The notes below the pieces were generated by a model that was not told the origin of the DNA, made no database searches, and was given only the letters and a program-made list of their open reading frames with translations. The position numbers and the translations under genes are program-made. This document shows positions 61,488 to 64,000 of a DNA stretch of 64,000 bases, in pieces. Source of the DNA: Bradyrhizobium sp. CCH5-F6. Lineage in GTDB: Bacteria; Pseudomonadota; Alphaproteobacteria; Rhizobiales; Xanthobacteraceae. Positions within the stretch are counted from its first letter, which is position 1. Every line of letters begins with the position of its first letter. The stretch lies in NCBI RefSeq assembly GCF_001556045.1, contig NZ_LSIC01000012.1, forward strand, positions 268,488-332,487. Direction: 5' to 3'.

Positions 61488-62162
61488 CTATCTCTTCCTG
61501 GCCATCCAGATCACATGGCGCGCGCCGCCGCCTCTGCCGGTGGCCCGGACAGCGACTTCATTGACATCGAAGCCGGCGCGGCCGAGGCGCTTGGTGAAGG
61601 CGAGGTTCGGCCCTGACGACCACACGGCGAGCACGCCACCCGGCCGCAGCGCTGTCCTGGCTGCCGTCAACCCGCTCGCACTGTAGAGCGCATCATTGCC
61701 CTTGCGGGTCAGTCCTTCCGGCCCGTTGTCGACGTCGAGGAGGATGGCGTCGAAAGCCGACCGCTTTGCCCGGATGATTTCGCCGACATCGGTTTCCCGG
61801 ATACTCACCCTGGCGTCATCGAGACTGTTGCCGAAGACCTCCGCCATCGGGCCTCGTGCCCAGGCGACGACAGACGGGACCAGCTCGGAGACCACGATCT
61901 TCGCCTTGCTTCCGAGCACGGCCAGCGCCGCGCGCAGGGTGAAGCCCATGCCGAGGCCACCGATGAGGACGACCGGCTTTGCAACCTTCTCGATCTGCTT
62001 GGCCGCGAGCGTCGCGAGCGCGGCTTCCGAGCCCGACAGGCGATTGTTCATCAGCTCGTTGCTACCGAGCTTGATTGAGAACTCCTTGCCCCGCCGCATC
62101 AGGCGGAGTTCCTCGTCGGAGCCGGGGATTTTGGCGGTGTCGATTTTTTCCCAGGGAATCAT
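61488..62162 (-). CDS. Spermidine synthase-like class I methyltransferase fold protein
   Basis: A 224-residue Rossmann-fold protein. The cofactor loop is PVVLIGGLGMGFTLRAALAV, then VVSELVPSVVAWARG as the acidic strand, and FDAILLDVDNGPEGL with the motif IV aspartates as in spermidine synthases. The N-terminal beta domain is short. It may bind S-adenosylmethionine or its decarboxylated form; the substrate is unknown. Confidence 0.85.
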   Translation of the reverse strand: MIPWEKIDTAKIPGSDEELRLMRRGKEFSIKLGSNELMNNRLSGSEAALATLAAKQIEKVAKPVVLIGGLGMGFTLRAALAVLGSKAKIVVSELVPSVVAWARGPMAEVFGNSLDDARVSIRETDVGEIIRAKRSAFDAILLDVDNGPEGLTRKGNDALYSASGLTAARTALRPGGVLAVWSSGPNLAFTKRLGRAGFDVNEVAVRATGRGGGARHVIWMARKR

Positions 62163-62188
62163 GCCAGACGTTTAGCACGATCCGATTT

Positions 62189-62307
62189 CGTAGGGTGGGT
62201 TAGCCGCAGGCGTAACCCACCAACTTCGTCCCGCACATGCTGAAGCATGGTGGGTTACGCCGAGTGGCTCGCGCTTCGCGCAACCCGCTCGACTAACCCA
62301 CCCTACG
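62189..62307. repeat. Nested palindromic repeat, family A, copy 4
   Basis: CGTAGGGTGGGTTAGCC left, GACTAACCCACCCTACG right; inner GGCGTAACCCACC and GGTGGGTTACGCC. The flanks also mirror each other loosely (TCCGATTT, ATCCGAAT). It lies between the methyltransferase start and the CYP102 stop. Confidence 0.85.
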
Positions 62308-62316
62308 ATCCGAATA

Positions 62317-64000
62317 TTACCCACCCGCCCAGACGTCCAGCACATAGCGGTTCTTCGCGCCCATCTCCTCGATCCAGCGCGTAGCCGTGGCGGCATCGCT
62401 GCCAGTCTTCTCGCGCTGGATCGCGACCAGTGCGGCCTTCACGTCGGGCTCCATCTTGCCGCCGTCGCCGCAGACATAGATGACCGCGCCCTGCTCGATC
62501 AGAGGCCAGACCTTGTCCTTCTGCGCGGCGAGAACGTGCTGCACATAGGTTTTCGGTCCATCGGCGCGCGAGAACGCGGTGAAGAGCTCGGTGATGCCGC
62601 TTGCCGCCATCGCCTTCAGCTCATCCGCATATAGAAAATCCTGGTCCGGGTGACGGCAGCCAAAGAACAGCATGGCAGGACCAAGCGCGGCGCCCTTCGC
62701 CTTCCGCGCGGCGCGCTCCTGGAGGAAGCCTCGGAACGGCGCAAGCCCCGTGCCCGGGCCGATCATGATGATAGGCACGGAGGGATCATCGGGAAGCCGG
62801 AAACCTGCCTTGGTCTCACGCACGGTGGCGTAGATCACGTCGCCCACACGACGGTTGGCGAGATAGTTCGAGCAGATGCCCTTGTAGGTGCCGCGGCCGG
62901 AGGCTGCCGGACCTTCGACCACGCCGACAGTGATGGTGCAACGCGCCGAATCGACCGATGGCGATGACGAGATCGAGTAATAGCGCGGGGCCAGCAGCGA
63001 GAGCATCTCCAGATAGACGTGGAATGGCAGTTCGCAGGCGGGATATTCGAGCAGCAGGTCGAACACCGATTTGCGCCTGGCCAATATCTCGTTGCGATAG
63101 CGCTCGAGCGTTTCAGGTTCCTCGCCGACGAAGCCCAGCAGCTTCGGCTTGGTCACGGGGCAACGGGTGTGCTCGGCCATGATCTGGATCTGCTTGCGCG
63201 TCGCCACCTGCTGAAGCTCCACGAACTCGCTGAGCAGACGGCCGACCGACACGGCCTCGCCGACCGGCAATTGTGCACGCCGGCCTTCGGCGACCTGCAA
63301 CCTGATCTGGTCGGCCGGGAGGAAGCCGAAGCGGCGCGCGACCGAGTCCACCAGCGTCGGGTCGTTGCGCGGAACGACGCTGAGGTGATCGCCGACGCGA
63401 TAGGCAACGTTGGACGGCAGCTGCACCTCGATATGACGGGTCGAACGCTCCGACGGATTAGGGCCATTCTTGTTCTGGAGTTCGTCATTCACCAGCACCT
63501 TCATCGCGACCGCGCCGCCCTGGGCGACGATGGTGTTGACGGCGGTCACCGCCACCGGCTCGATCGCATAGAGCGGATCCTCTTCGGCGGTGCGGGTGAA
63601 ATTCCAGTCGATGCCGAACTCCCTGGTCGCGACCTGGGCCGCCGCCGGGAACCACTTCTGGAACTGCCCGTCGAGATCGCCGCGCGCATCGCCCTCGCCG
63701 CGCGGATAGACGGCACGTGCGCCATGCGCCGACAATTGCTCGTCGATGAAGCGCGGCACGGATTGATAGGTCGCCGCCCAATCGCTGTTACCGCAGCCGA
63801 ACACGGCGTAGCGCACGCCAGCGAAGGCATCGTTCGGCAAGTCGCTGCCAAGCCATTTGACGAACTGCGTCGCATTGTCCGGCGGCGCGCCATTGTAGGA
63901 GGCGCAGATGATCAGCACGCCGCCCTCCTGCGGCAGCTTGCCGACATAATCGTCGAGCGGCCCGAGATGCACTCCAAAGCCGTTGATTTCGGCAAGGTCG
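62317..64000 (-). CDS. CYP102-type P450/NADPH-P450 reductase fusion, C-terminal part
   Basis: The visible 560 or so residues are the reductase half of a P450-BM3-like fusion; the 5' end is beyond the window. Order seen: end of the flavodoxin FMN domain (VLIICASYNGAPPDNATQFV, YAVFGCGNSDWAATYQ), FAD domain (RYYSISSSPSVDSA, GRGTYKGICSNYL), and NADPH domain (IGPGTGLAPFRGFLQE, MLFFGCRHPDQDFLY, YVCGDGGKMEPDV) ending YVLDVWAGG as in BM3. Sulfite reductase alpha subunits are less like it. Substrates of the class are fatty acids and similar compounds. Confidence 0.9.
   Translation of the reverse strand, partial: DLAEINGFGVHLGPLDDYVGKLPQEGGVLIICASYNGAPPDNATQFVKWLGSDLPNDAFAGVRYAVFGCGNSDWAATYQSVPRFIDEQLSAHGARAVYPRGEGDARGDLDGQFQKWFPAAAQVATREFGIDWNFTRTAEEDPLYAIEPVAVTAVNTIVAQGGAVAMKVLVNDELQNKNGPNPSERSTRHIEVQLPSNVAYRVGDHLSVVPRNDPTLVDSVARRFGFLPADQIRLQVAEGRRAQLPVGEAVSVGRLLSEFVELQQVATRKQIQIMAEHTRCPVTKPKLLGFVGEEPETLERYRNEILARRKSVFDLLLEYPACELPFHVYLEMLSLLAPRYYSISSSPSVDSARCTITVGVVEGPAASGRGTYKGICSNYLANRRVGDVIYATVRETKAGFRLPDDPSVPIIMIGPGTGLAPFRGFLQERAARKAKGAALGPAMLFFGCRHPDQDFLYADELKAMAASGITELFTAFSRADGPKTYVQHVLAAQKDKVWPLIEQGAVIYVCGDGGKMEPDVKAALVAIQREKTGSDAATATRWIEEMGAKNRYVLDVWAGG

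Noticed and set aside
62317-63972. Sulfite reductase alpha subunit (CysJ) call for the last gene
   Set aside because: Linker and C-terminal DVWAGG follow P450-BM3, and sequence blocks match the CYP102 reductase rather than CysJ.

Overview
The window is GC-rich, densely coded alphaproteobacterial chromosome. Gene content suggests a Bradyrhizobium-type soil bacterium (Nitrobacteraceae): a Liv-type ABC transporter, many acyl-CoA and hydroxyacid enzymes, a CYP102-like self-sufficient P450, the phenylacetate operon, polyhydroxyalkanoate (PHA) genes, and families of palindromic intergenic repeats. The genus is an inference from recalled family resemblance; no 16S or other marker gene is present. 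I see no rRNA, confident tRNA, CRISPR array, prophage or transposase.

Layout. 0-11.3 kb: acyl-CoA metabolism. Two divergent groups (isomerase-kinase-DUF6285 on minus; SDR-VOC-acyl-CoA dehydrogenase-flavin reductase on plus) resemble the parts of a 4-hydroxyacyl-CoA (levulinate, Lva-like) pathway. They are followed by a GNAT-GFA fusion, a YghU-type glutathione enzyme, nitronate monooxygenase and an SCP-x-like thiolase. 11.4-15.8 kb: RND efflux permease and adaptor. 15.9-19.5 kb: two chemoreceptors with near-identical signalling ends and different sensory ends. 19.8-23.6 kb: four-carbon acid sugar (threonate-type) catabolism, ltnD-otnI-otnK divergent from otnC.

23.7-39.7 kb: a branched-chain-type ABC transporter behind a DUF1445 gene (minus), divergent from a LysR regulator that has a perfect palindromic operator. 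On plus follow a carbamoylase/allantoate-amidohydrolase-like enzyme, a 2-hydroxyacid dehydrogenase, an Ldh/AllD-family dehydrogenase, a SUFU-domain protein, an odd SDR, an amidase and an Asp/Glu racemase-fold protein; a tartrate dehydrogenase and a TetR regulator are on minus. 39.8-43.3 kb: ferredoxin, P450, cytoplasmic sulfite-oxidase-like enzyme and an alpha/beta hydrolase-OsmC fusion, probably one operon controlled by the TetR gene. 43.3-46.8 kb: MocR regulator divergent from a DMT exporter, then a YeeE/YedE sulfur transporter.

46.9-54.6 kb: quinone oxidoreductase, then paaK-paaI-paaE-paaD-paaC-paaB-paaA-paaX in map order (all minus, so transcribed paaX/paaA to paaK), with a palindromic operator/promoter before paaA, a repeat between paaB and paaC and a strong terminator after paaK. 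54.8-60 kb: alpha/beta hydrolase, DUF445 membrane protein, phasin, and a PHA synthase operon (phaE-like, phaC, GNAT). 60-64 kb: alpha/beta hydrolase, orphan Imm63-type immunity protein, spermidine-synthase-like methyltransferase, and the C-terminal part of a CYP102 fusion running off the window.

Several palindromic repeat families occupy many of the longer gaps; no gene-free stretch reaches 300 bases (the longest, 4099-4394, holds one repeat copy and a promoter region). Gene starts were moved inward where a better ribosome site, operon overlap or family length argued for it.
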